From positions 1-24,848 of the forward strand of contig JAZRIX010000036.1 in the NCBI GenBank assembly GCA_045645485.1: 24,848 nt of DNA. The letters are read 5' to 3'. The position numbers were made by a program, and so were the translations under genes. The notes below the pieces were generated by a model. The model ran no database searches and was not told where the DNA came from. It saw only the letters and a list, made by a program, of their open reading frames with translations. Origin of the DNA: SIG440 sp045645485 (lineage in GTDB: Bacteria; Bacillota; Clostridia; Monoglobales; Monoglobaceae). Shown here piece by piece: positions 1 through 6,594 of this stretch (position 1 is its first letter; every line of letters begins with the position of its first letter).

Positions 1-3000
1 CCTGAGGCAACAGCGCTTTGCTCCTCATCAGTGAGTACGCTGTTAAAGAGTGCCACGGAACTATCCTTAAGCTCCGCTGAAGCCGCGTTATCTTCAGAAG
101 TAGTATTTACAACGCTATAGCTAATCGGTTGTAATACAGGCATTTCTTCGAACGCATCGCAATCTGTGCAGGTACGCTTTAGGCTACCATCATTTAGAAC
201 CACCCAATCTCCCCAGGTGTGTGTCTCTTCCACATAATCGTAGCAGACGGAGCATCTTCCTGTGTGGGTTCCGTCTCCATTATCCGCCCATTCTCCCGGG
301 TCGTGTCCTTCGGTTTCGTAAGCAGTACAAATTTCTCCATTTTCGCATTCACGGGTATGCGTATTTTCACCGTCGCTTATCCATCTGCCAAAGCGGTGTG
401 TATGCTCAAGCATAGCAATTGATTCTGTCTTAGTATGACTACACACAAGACAGGTATAGGTTCTTACACCTTCAGTAGTCTCGGTAGGTTCTGTTGTTAT
501 AACTCCCTCGTCCCACTCGTGTGCCTGACGCTGGAAAGCTTCGCATCCGTTGCCATTTACGCAAGTGTGCTTATGGGTATCATCATTTTCGGCTTCCCAC
601 TTGCCCCAACTGTGTTCGCAAACGATTTTGGGAATAACCTCTGTTTTAGTTGCTCCGCAATCAGAACAGGTGTACTTTCTTGTGCCTGTTTCCGTGGTGG
701 ACGCTTCCTTGGTCACAACGCCGGTATCCCAAGCATGTGCTGCTGTGCGTTCGCCTGAACAAACAGAACAGGACTTTTTATGCTCGGAACTACCTGTAGA
801 AGTCCAGTTGCTCCACTGGTGGTTGCCGGTTTCCTTAACGTCACAGCCATCACGCTTGCAGGAACGCTCGTGGATATCAGCGACTGCATTTGCACCGGTA
901 TCAGTCCAATCGGTCCAATCATGATTGAGGGCAGCTTCACCCTCAACAACCTTGGTTGCACCGCAATCGCTACAGGTGTAGATTGTTTCGCCTGCCTCGG
1001 TGCAGGTGGGTTCGGTCACAGCTCCGTCGTCCCAATCACAATCCTTGGTCTCAGTTACGTTACAACGGCAGGATCTTGTATGAGTGCCGTCCTTATTGTC
1101 AGACCAATCCGTCCAGCTGTGTTCGGGAGTTGTGGAAATTTCTTCCGTATAGGAATATCCGCAATTATCTTTACAGATATAGGTCTTGATACCCTTGGAG
1201 GTATGAGTCGCCTCGCTTGTAACTACACCATCATCAAAGTTATGAGGAGCAGTCTGGCTTTCATTACAGATACAGTAACGGATATGGGTGTTGGCTTCAT
1301 CAAGCTTGTTGATTACCCATTCGTCCCATTCGTGTTCTTCCAGCGCAGGTTGACTTTCGCTCTTTACGTATCCACAATCAGCACAAGTGTAGTGAATCTC
1401 GCCCGGTGCCAGATGAGTAGGCCAGTTTATTACTACACCATCATCGAAATTGTGGCTGGCTGTCTGTGTTTCGTTACAGCGGCAGGAACGGATATGGGTA
1501 GTTTCATCATTCTCACCCCAGTCGCTCCAGCTGTGTTCGTGCACCAGCTTGTCGACAGGTTCAGTCTTTGTGTGAGCGCAAGTACCACAAGTATAGGTCT
1601 TTATGCCTGCTTCCGATTCGGTAGGCTCTTTGGTTACAACGCCGTTATCCCAATCGTGCTCCCCGGTCTGATAACCATCACAAACAGAGCAGGTCATCTT
1701 ATGGGTGTTGCCATCAACAGGTTTCCAGTCGCCCCATTCGTGACCGCCGATTTCCTGTTCAATGCCACATTCTCTCTTACAATCACGAACGTGAGAATCC
1801 ACGCTGTCATAAGTCCACTTGCTCCAATCGTGGTCGAGAGCATCAATAGTTTCGGTCTTTGTTGCACCGCAGGTTTCCACCGTACAGGTGTAAGTAGTTA
1901 CGCCCGTTTCGGTGCAGGTAGGAGCATTAGTTTCTTCGCCGTCATTCCAATCATGATCCTCTGTTTCGGTCTTGCCACATTCGGGATCATTACAGGTGCG
2001 GGTATGGCTTCTGCCGTTTTCATCGTCAACCCAATCACCGAAATCGCAGGTGTGGGTATCTACAGCAGGAACATCATAACGGTAGAGGCTGATGGCATAC
2101 TGCGTATCATTGGTATACTGTCTCCACATACCGGTGGCTTCATCGTAATACTGCTCTCCTACGCCATTCAGTGCCCAGTCCTCGCCGCAAATAAAGTAGT
2201 ACTCGGTAACATCATCCTCGTTGACGTATTCACGGAAACGAAGTGTAAACATAGCACCGCCAACAGAATAGAATGATGCCTTGTACAGCAGAAGGTCCCC
2301 CTCGGATATATTTTCACCGATATTGCCTCTTGCAACCTGTTCTGCGTGGGTAAGTCCGTCCATATCATCTCTATATGTGTTTTCATCAACCTCGGTGGTG
2401 TAGAAATCGATGATCCACTCAGAAGAATCCCACATTCCATAAACATCGTTGCCATAACGTGCAACGCCCATATATCCGGTGTTATCAAGGCTATAACTTT
2501 GGAAGGGATAAACGCAATAATTGTCGAGTTTGGGAAGAACGGGAGTCAGACCGAAGTTGTCGTCCAGGTCAGAACCAAACTGATCAGGATCAATGTCAAA
2601 CATAAACTCGGAGGGTCTTGCGTTGCCTACATAGTTTTGATTGAGCAAAGAGATGCTACCATCTGTGTAAGGAACAACCTCAACGGCATTTCCGCTCTCA
2701 TAGCACCATGCATTACCCATCTCGTCGGGATTATTCACGTTAAGACCGCCGAGAACAAAATATCTATTGCCAACGTTTGCAACGATGATATACATATCTT
2801 CCTCGTTGACGTCGGAAAGTGATGTTATTTTAGAATATACAGGGTTGGGCGTACCACAATTATCGCACGTACCTGTATCGGTATTGAACGCATGACCCAA
2901 AGCAGGCTTTTTAAGCGCGCTCGCCATTTCATATTCATCCCAATACATATTTTGCATATCTGCATCATAGTACATCCAGCAATCCTCGCAGTACCAATAA

Positions 3001-3167
3001 CCGCCCATCGCCGGTTCAAAGCAGGACGGCTCACCCGTACCCGCAGTGAAGTATGCATTTGTATGCGGACATTCTTCCGGGTCATACGCTAATACCGTAG
3101 TCGGCAGCATACCCAGCATCATGACGAGCGTGAGCAGAATACTCAAAAGTTTGTTAGTTTTCTTCAT
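1..3167 (-). CDS. Large secreted Cys/His/Trp-rich repeat protein (3' end outside window)
   Basis: An open frame runs from an ATG at 3167 to the window edge without a stop, giving at least 1055 residues. AGGAGG sits 7 bases before the ATG, and the start overlaps the stop of the preceding gene (ATGA). Residues 1-27 are a clear signal peptide: KK, a hydrophobic core, and a predicted cut after VLA. Residues 28-100 carry paired cysteines (CEDC, CDNC). Residues 100-370 form an aromatic, Asp/Gly-rich domain I do not recognise. From residue 374 to 1011 there are 19 short modules of two kinds: A (H-x-W-x-x-W, then TH, then a Cys pair) and B (H-x-W/F-D-D-G-V-V, then TYTC-x-x-CG, then TKTE). The remainder is Ser/Glu/Asp rich. 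Modules like B occur in many secreted proteins of gut Firmicutes, without a settled function. A surface or extracellular role, perhaps metal binding, is inference. Any anchor or enzymatic domain would lie beyond the edge. Confidence 0.85.
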   Translation of the reverse strand, partial: MKKTNKLLSILLTLVMMLGMLPTTVLAYDPEECPHTNAYFTAGTGEPSCFEPAMGGYWYCEDCWMYYDADMQNMYWDEYEMASALKKPALGHAFNTDTGTCDNCGTPNPVYSKITSLSDVNEEDMYIIVANVGNRYFVLGGLNVNNPDEMGNAWCYESGNAVEVVPYTDGSISLLNQNYVGNARPSEFMFDIDPDQFGSDLDDNFGLTPVLPKLDNYCVYPFQSYSLDNTGYMGVARYGNDVYGMWDSSEWIIDFYTTEVDENTYRDDMDGLTHAEQVARGNIGENISEGDLLLYKASFYSVGGAMFTLRFREYVNEDDVTEYYFICGEDWALNGVGEQYYDEATGMWRQYTNDTQYAISLYRYDVPAVDTHTCDFGDWVDDENGRSHTRTCNDPECGKTETEDHDWNDGEETNAPTCTETGVTTYTCTVETCGATKTETIDALDHDWSKWTYDSVDSHVRDCKRECGIEQEIGGHEWGDWKPVDGNTHKMTCSVCDGYQTGEHDWDNGVVTKEPTESEAGIKTYTCGTCAHTKTEPVDKLVHEHSWSDWGENDETTHIRSCRCNETQTASHNFDDGVVINWPTHLAPGEIHYTCADCGYVKSESQPALEEHEWDEWVINKLDEANTHIRYCICNESQTAPHNFDDGVVTSEATHTSKGIKTYICKDNCGYSYTEEISTTPEHSWTDWSDNKDGTHTRSCRCNVTETKDCDWDDGAVTEPTCTEAGETIYTCSDCGATKVVEGEAALNHDWTDWTDTGANAVADIHERSCKRDGCDVKETGNHQWSNWTSTGSSEHKKSCSVCSGERTAAHAWDTGVVTKEASTTETGTRKYTCSDCGATKTEVIPKIVCEHSWGKWEAENDDTHKHTCVNGNGCEAFQRQAHEWDEGVITTEPTETTEGVRTYTCLVCSHTKTESIAMLEHTHRFGRWISDGENTHTRECENGEICTAYETEGHDPGEWADNGDGTHTGRCSVCYDYVEETHTWGDWVVLNDGSLKRTCTDCDAFEEMPVLQPISYSVVNTTSEDNAASAELKDSSVALFNSVLTDEEQSAVAS
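135..2048 (-). repeat. Array of 12 A-type and 7 B-type protein modules
   Basis: This segment encodes residues 374-1011 of the secreted protein. In order I read the modules as A B A A B A B A B A B A A B A B A A A. A modules are about 25-35 residues with H-x-W, W, a TH or similar histidine, and usually a C-x2-C pair (some C-x3-C, C-x4-C or only C-x-C). B modules are about 35-40 residues with DDGVV, TYTC-x2-CG and TKTE. The copies have diverged in DNA sequence, so the array is old rather than freshly amplified. None of the Cys pairs is followed by His, so these are not haem sites. Confidence 0.8.
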
Positions 3168-3538
3168 AAATTCTCCTCCTTATCATTTTGGTTTGTTGAA
3201 TGTTTTTCTGCACATTTCATGCAGCAAACATCGCCTTCGAGTTTTTCTGAATACACCGAACAATCCTCGCAGACCAAATCGCCGCACACCGCACAACGAT
3301 TTAAGTTTAATCTTACTTCGTTGTTTGCACGTTCATAAGCCTTGCCGTGTTCGTTTGCGTAGATAATGGCTCTTGCTTCTTTCTCGTCATTTGACAGAAA
3401 GGTTTTCTGTGCAAAGGCGCTGTTGAAGTCATAGGCCTGTGCAGGAATTGCCTTCCCGCAGCAGTCGCAATAGAAAGTGAACCTGAACTGCTTCATTGAT
3501 GATTCGTCTGTGTATTTTTTTGTAATTGGACTCAGCAT
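3164..3538 (-). CDS. Small Cys-rich zinc-ribbon-like protein
   Basis: This encodes 124 residues with no signal peptide or membrane span, so it is probably cytosolic. Cysteines are grouped as C-x2-C near residue 24 (CDCC), CAVC and CEDC near residues 83-91, and CCMKC near residue 107. That arrangement suggests one or two treble-clef or ribbon zinc sites. I do not recognise the family. Two consecutive ATGs (3541 and 3538) are possible. The second lies 7 bases after AAGGAGG, the first only 4, so 3538 is preferred. The stop overlaps the ATG of the secreted repeat protein (ATGA), so the two are very likely co-transcribed and translationally coupled, this gene being first. It may serve the secreted protein in regulation or folding, but nothing in the sequence proves that. 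Confidence 0.7.
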   Translation of the reverse strand: MLSPITKKYTDESSMKQFRFTFYCDCCGKAIPAQAYDFNSAFAQKTFLSNDEKEARAIIYANEHGKAYERANNEVRLNLNRCAVCGDLVCEDCSVYSEKLEGDVCCMKCAEKHSTNQNDKEENL

Positions 3539-3599
3539 CATACTCCCTCCTTAATTTATAATATAATTTTACTTAAAAACCCTTGGTTTGTATATTAGC

Positions 3600-3623
3600 C
3601 TTAGGGATACTTTTGCTGATTTA
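3600..3623 (-). promoter_or_regulatory. Direct repeat copy 1, putative operator (promoter-proximal)
   Basis: This 24-bp element (minus strand begins TAAATCAGCAAAAG and ends TCCCTAAG) is repeated exactly at 3633-3656 in the same orientation. The start-to-start distance is 33 bp, about three helical turns, so both copies present the same DNA face. It lies about 35 bp above a possible TATATT -10 at 3560-3565 (minus strand). No good -35 box is present, as expected of an activator-dependent promoter. It precedes the Cys-rich/secreted protein pair and follows the LuxR-type regulator gene. The operator role is inference. Confidence 0.5.
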
Positions 3624-3632
3624 GGGGGTGGA

Positions 3633-3656
3633 CTTAGGGATACTTTTGCTGATTTA
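3633..3656 (-). promoter_or_regulatory. Direct repeat copy 2, putative operator (distal)
   Basis: This is an exact 24-of-24 copy of the element at 3600-3623, separated from it by 9 bases. It lies between the terminator of the LuxR-type regulator gene and the promoter of the secreted-protein pair. Two tandem in-phase copies are typical of sites bound by two dimers of one regulator. Confidence 0.5.
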
Positions 3657-3660
3657 ACGC

Positions 3661-3688
3661 AAAAAACCGTCCATTTTTCAATGGACGG
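3661..3688 (-). terminator. Rho-independent terminator after the LuxR-type gene
   Basis: A perfect 8-bp stem (3667-3674 with 3681-3688; CCGTCCAT/ATGGACGG) with a 6-base loop is followed on the minus strand by six T residues (3666-3661). It begins 15 bases after the stop codon of the membrane LuxR-type regulator. Confidence 0.85.
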
Positions 3689-3702
3689 CAATTTTATCAA
3701 TT

Positions 3703-4698
3703 TTAGATGTATTTTTTTAATTTGGCGTAGAGTTCAAATCGGTTTGTCACATCAAACTTTGCAAAAATGGAACCTGTATGCTTTTTGATGGTGCTTTCGG
3801 TTACAAACAATTCGTCTGCAATTTCTTTTCGTTGTTTGTTTGCAAGTAGCTTTATCAAGACCTCTTTTTCTCTTTCGGTAATTCGGTTGACAATCTCATC
3901 ACAACCTAATATATGTTCAATATCTGTTTCGCTAAAGAGTGCTGTACCGTTATCATAACCGGATTGAATCGTTCCCGACAGATATTCTTCTGCCTTTTTT
4001 GAGGTGTTTGCGATTATGATGCTTCCGTTTTCACCCCGAATGCCGTACTCTTGTAAAATTCCATACAAAAGCAAAATAAAAAGCTCGGATATTACATAGG
4101 ACACCGTTAAAAATTCAAATCCGCGAGGTAGAAACTGCTCTGCAAACCATATTACAATACTACAAAGCACGGCGCACAGCAAAAAGGTTGTGTGGAGCGT
4201 AGATGTAATTTTCTTTTTTACCGTGGCGTGTATAATTACAACCAGCATTAAAGCAAAGTACGAAAGCAGATATATGTAGTAGAGTAAGTGCAAAGGTCCG
4301 TAATCACGAATAAGCCTTGTGGCGCCATCTATAACCTCTATTGAAACATTTTTATAATAGCAAGGCAAAATTCCCGGTGTAAGTGTTACGAAAAGTACGG
4401 CTATACTGATAAGAGAAAGTGCAGGTAAGAGCCACTTTTTAAAATTCAGATTACACAAATTAAGCATCATTTTCAGTAGCAACAGAGGCAAGAAAACCTG
4501 ACCTAAATATGCAATTCTGTTACCGTTAAGGGCAAAGGAAAGGCTTGGTGCAACCGAAATCAAAAAGTGTCCCAAGTTACACACGAACACCGATATAAAT
4601 AAAAGTAATAAACATATATCTTTTTTTCTGTCAACTGCGAGGCACACACCAATCAAAACCAGCGATATGACGCAGAGGATTCCATAAGCTGTACTCAT
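3703..4698 (-). CDS. Membrane-bound LuxR-family transcriptional regulator (7-span sensor plus HTH)
   Basis: This encodes 331 residues. Seven hydrophobic segments are visible at about 5-22, 28-45, 63-84, 89-107, 136-157, 167-186 and 197-216, resembling the N-terminal seven-span modules of some histidine kinases. A linker of about 55 residues leads to a C-terminal LuxR-type helix-turn-helix (273-331). It has the family landmarks TEREKEVL, KEIADEL, a TESTIKKH recognition helix, and NRFELYAKL. There is no receiver or kinase domain, so the protein looks like a one-component regulator acting at the membrane. The start at 4698 was chosen because GGAGG lies 8 bases before it. An ATG at 4716 overlaps the XRE stop but has no such site. 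It is second in an operon with the XRE gene, 14 bases behind it, and is followed by a terminator. Its target may be the repeat-bearing promoter just downstream; its ligand is unknown. Confidence 0.85.
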   Translation of the reverse strand: MSTAYGILCVISLVLIGVCLAVDRKKDICLLLLFISVFVCNLGHFLISVAPSLSFALNGNRIAYLGQVFLPLLLLKMMLNLCNLNFKKWLLPALSLISIAVLFVTLTPGILPCYYKNVSIEVIDGATRLIRDYGPLHLLYYIYLLSYFALMLVVIIHATVKKKITSTLHTTFLLCAVLCSIVIWFAEQFLPRGFEFLTVSYVISELFILLLYGILQEYGIRGENGSIIIANTSKKAEEYLSGTIQSGYDNGTALFSETDIEHILGCDEIVNRITEREKEVLIKLLANKQRKEIADELFVTESTIKKHTGSIFAKFDVTNRFELYAKLKKYI

Positions 4699-4712
4699 TT
4701 CAAATTCCTCCA

Positions 4713-4955
4713 TCATATATTCGTATTATCAGATAAGTCTATTTCTATTCCGTTCCTTTGGCAGAAAGAATAGAACTTGCCGAGCAGAGCAAGCTGCGGC
4801 TTTCTGTTTTCCCGTTCCCATCTGCTTACCGTTGCAAAGGAAATGCCCATTTGACGCGCAAGTTCCTCCTGACTTAACTGCAGATGCATACGAACAAACC
4901 TTACCTGTTCCTGAAAGTCCATTGTCTTAACTTTTAATAAACTTACGTTTTCCAC
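4713..4955 (-). CDS. XRE-family helix-turn-helix regulator
   Basis: This is a small Cro/C1-type DNA-binding protein of about 80 residues. The HTH reads RFVRMHLQLSQEELARQMG, then ISFATVSRWERENRKPQ, the usual family pattern, with only a short C-terminal tail. An ATG at 4982 is in frame. However, the strong promoter at 4993-5021 would start transcription only about 4 bases before it, so that start is unlikely. A GTG at 4955 has AGGTG 5 bases upstream and a leader of about 30 bases, so I chose it. An ATG at 4922 (67-69 residue product, close to the minimal HTH) is the alternative. It heads a two-gene operon with the membrane LuxR-type regulator and probably controls its own promoter, given the inverted repeat upstream at 5050-5073. 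The function beyond DNA binding is not visible. Confidence 0.8.
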   Translation of the reverse strand: MENVSLLKVKTMDFQEQVRFVRMHLQLSQEELARQMGISFATVSRWERENRKPQLALLGKFYSFCQRNGIEIDLSDNTNI

Positions 4956-4992
4956 AATAGCACCTACCCGAATAATCTTCATAATATATCAC

Positions 4993-5021
4993 ATTATAGC
5001 ATAATTTATCATAATTTTCAA
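4993..5021 (-). promoter_or_regulatory. Sigma-A promoter of the XRE-LuxR operon
   Basis: On the minus strand TTGAAA (5021-5016) is followed by 17 bases and TATAAT (4998-4993). The bases TGC immediately before the -10 make it an extended -10. Transcription should start near 4986, which argues against translation from the ATG at 4982. Confidence 0.8.
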
Positions 5022-5049
5022 TAGATTTGAGAATTTTCAGCACTATGCA

Positions 5050-5073
5050 CTATGTTTTTTTCATAAAACATAG
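5050..5073. repeat. Inverted repeat, putative XRE operator
   Basis: A perfect 9-bp inverted repeat (CTATGTTTT at 5050-5058, AAAACATAG at 5065-5073) surrounds a 6-base spacer. It lies about 30 bp upstream of the -35 box of the XRE promoter. The half-site core CTATG also occurs at 5043-5047, as part of a tandem CACTATG pair, and at 5085-5089. Symmetric sites like this suit a dimeric XRE repressor or activator; the assignment is inference. Confidence 0.4.
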
Positions 5074-5125
5074 ATAATTGATAGCTATGGAGTTCGGATA
5101 TGATGAAAATTGGATATTAAAAGGC

Positions 5126-5167
5126 AAAAAAATGCGAGCCTCCGAGGAGCGATTTCCCCGGAGGCTC
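5126..5167 (-). terminator. Rho-independent terminator after the orphan small ORF
   Basis: A 9-bp GC-rich stem (GAGCCTCCG at 5136-5144 with CGGAGGCTC at 5159-5167) has a 14-base loop. On the minus strand it is followed by GCA and seven T residues. A run of five T on the other side (5170-5174) means it could act in both directions. Confidence 0.8.
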
Positions 5168-5179
5168 TGTTTTTGCGTA

Positions 5180-5440
5180 CTATCTACTTTCCAAAATCAG
5201 TTTTCTTGCAAGTATAAACAAGCTATTATCTACTGATGGAATATCTCTTGAAAGAGGATCTTTCATATATTCTACATCAGGATTAAATGTAGGATTTACA
5301 GATTGATAGATTTTTACACGGGCGTTAAATTCTGCTTCGACATAAGTGGTTTTGCCGGATTTATAATCTTCAGTAACGGGAGCGATGATAACTCTGACTT
5401 TTTCAAGATTATCTTTGTAAAAATCAGGTCGCAAGTACAT
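5180..5440 (-). CDS. Small protein of unknown function, possibly a gene remnant
   Basis: An 86-residue frame begins MYLRPDFYKDNLEKVRVIIA and ends LILESR. I do not recognise it. There is no signal peptide, membrane span or Cys cluster; the composition is mixed charged and hydrophobic. The ribosome binding site is poor (only TGGA before the ATG). The frame remains protein-like upstream of the ATG (a segment reading YRWCKMCSVANDAI) but is broken by a TAG four codons before the start and a TAA further up. This hints that the ORF is the 3' remnant of a longer gene. It stands alone between the guaA terminator and its own terminator, with no convincing promoter. It may be a functional small protein or a decayed one. 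Confidence 0.4.
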   Translation of the reverse strand: MYLRPDFYKDNLEKVRVIIAPVTEDYKSGKTTYVEAEFNARVKIYQSVNPTFNPDVEYMKDPLSRDIPSVDNSLFILARKLILESR

Positions 5441-5529
5441 ATTCCAGTATTGCTATATTGCATCATTGGCTACCGAGCACATTTTGCACCAGCGATACTA
5501 CAACTTTTAGATAATGTAAGTAACATAAC

Positions 5530-5560
5530 AAAAATGCAGACAGTTAAAACAACTGTCTGC
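5530..5560 (-). terminator. Rho-independent terminator after the GMP synthase gene
   Basis: A perfect 10-bp stem (GCAGACAGTT at 5536-5545 with AACTGTCTGC at 5551-5560) and a 5-base loop are followed on the minus strand by A and five T residues. It lies about 30 bases after the guaA stop. Confidence 0.85.
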
Positions 5561-5590
5561 AAAATGAATCAATATAAAACAAAATTTGGA

Positions 5591-6571
5591 TTATTCCCAC
5601 TCAATTGTGCCAACAGGCTTGGGAGTAAGATCAAGGAGAACACGGTTGATGCCTTCAACCTCTGCCGTAATACGGTTTGTAATTTTGTGAAGAATTTCAT
5701 AAGGAATCTCTTCGATTGTAGCTGTCATTGCGTCAGTTGTGTTCACCGCACGGATGATTGCGGGCCAACCTTCGTATCTCTTGTCATTACGAACACCAAC
5801 ACTCTTGAAGTCAGGAACAGCAATGAAATACTGCCATACCTTACCAGCGAGACCGCATTTATCAAACTCCTCACGAAGAATTGCGTCAGCTTCACGGAGA
5901 GCATGAAGTCTGTCACGGGTAATTGCACCGAGGCATCTTACACCAAGACCGGGACCAGGGAAGGGCTGACGGTAAACCATTTCGTCAGGGAGTCCCAAAG
6001 CACTGCCCACAACTCTTACTTCGTCCTTGTAAAGAAGTTTAACGGGTTCAACAAGCTCCATTTCCATATCCTCGGGAAGACCGCCAACGTTGTGGTGAGC
6101 CTTTACGCCGTCACTTTCAAGAATGTCGGGGTAAATTGTTCCCTGAGCCAGAAAGTCAATTCCTTCAAGCTTTGCAGCTTCTTCATCAAACACCTTGATA
6201 AATTCGCCGCCGATAATTTTTCTCTTCTTTTCAGGTTCTGCAACATCTTTCAGCAAATCAAGAAATCTGTCTGTTGCGTCAATATATATGAGATTTGCAT
6301 CCAGCTCCTTGCCGAACACTTCAACAACCTGTTCGCTTTCTCCCTTTCTCATAAGTCCGGGGTTTACGTGTACGCAAACCAACTGCTTGCCGATTGCCTT
6401 GATGAGAAGTGCCGCAACAACCGATGAATCAACACCGCCTGAAAGTGCAAGAAGAACCTTCTTGTCGCCAACCTGCGCCCGAACTTCAGCTATCTGCTCT
6501 GCAATAAACTTGTCCGCCAATTCCTTTGTTGTGATACGTTCCATAGTATCGGGTCTTACATTGCTGTTCAT
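5591..6571 (-). CDS. guaA: GMP synthase ATP-pyrophosphatase subunit, without glutaminase domain
   Basis: This enzyme converts XMP, ATP and ammonia to GMP. The 326-residue protein starts directly with the ATP-PPase domain: a PP-loop SGGVDSS at 44-50, then DFLAQGTIYPD and KAHHNVGGLPEDM. These are followed by the C-terminal dimerisation domain with RQPFPGPGLG, READAI and the terminal KPVGTIEWE. Ordinary bacterial GuaA is about 510 residues with an N-terminal class I glutamine amidotransferase domain. That domain is absent here and cannot be upstream, because cysK ends 23 bases before. The split arrangement resembles the archaeal two-subunit enzyme. A separate glutaminase would be expected elsewhere, or the enzyme uses free ammonia. 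AAAGGA lies 8 bases before the ATG. It is second in an operon with cysK and is followed by a strong terminator. Confidence 0.93.
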   Translation of the reverse strand: MNSNVRPDTMERITTKELADKFIAEQIAEVRAQVGDKKVLLALSGGVDSSVVAALLIKAIGKQLVCVHVNPGLMRKGESEQVVEVFGKELDANLIYIDATDRFLDLLKDVAEPEKKRKIIGGEFIKVFDEEAAKLEGIDFLAQGTIYPDILESDGVKAHHNVGGLPEDMEMELVEPVKLLYKDEVRVVGSALGLPDEMVYRQPFPGPGLGVRCLGAITRDRLHALREADAILREEFDKCGLAGKVWQYFIAVPDFKSVGVRNDKRYEGWPAIIRAVNTTDAMTATIEEIPYEILHKITNRITAEVEGINRVLLDLTPKPVGTIEWE

Positions 6572-6594
6572 AAAATCTATCCTTTCAAAATAAT

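Noticed and set aside
135..2048. Multihaem cytochrome c reading of the many C-x2-C pairs
   Set aside because: None of the Cys pairs is followed by His, so there are no CxxCH haem sites.
780..2276. Long plus-strand open frame of about 498 codons
   Set aside because: It is antisense to the secreted repeat protein. The repeated Cys/Thr/Glu/Trp codons lack stops when read backwards, and the plus frame has no ribosome binding site or recognisable domain.
3600..3656. Possible mini CRISPR array
   Set aside because: There are only two copies with a 9-base spacer, no cas genes and no internal dyad typical of CRISPR repeats; the promoter position favours operators.
3588..3788. Plus-strand small ORF containing a repeated RDTFADL peptide
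   Set aside because: The peptide repeat merely reflects the two 24-bp direct repeats. The frame runs through the terminator hairpin into the end of the LuxR-type gene and lacks a ribosome binding site.
5303..6427. Plus-strand open frame of 374 codons
   Set aside because: It lies opposite guaA, whose motifs are unmistakable, and has no recognisable features of its own.
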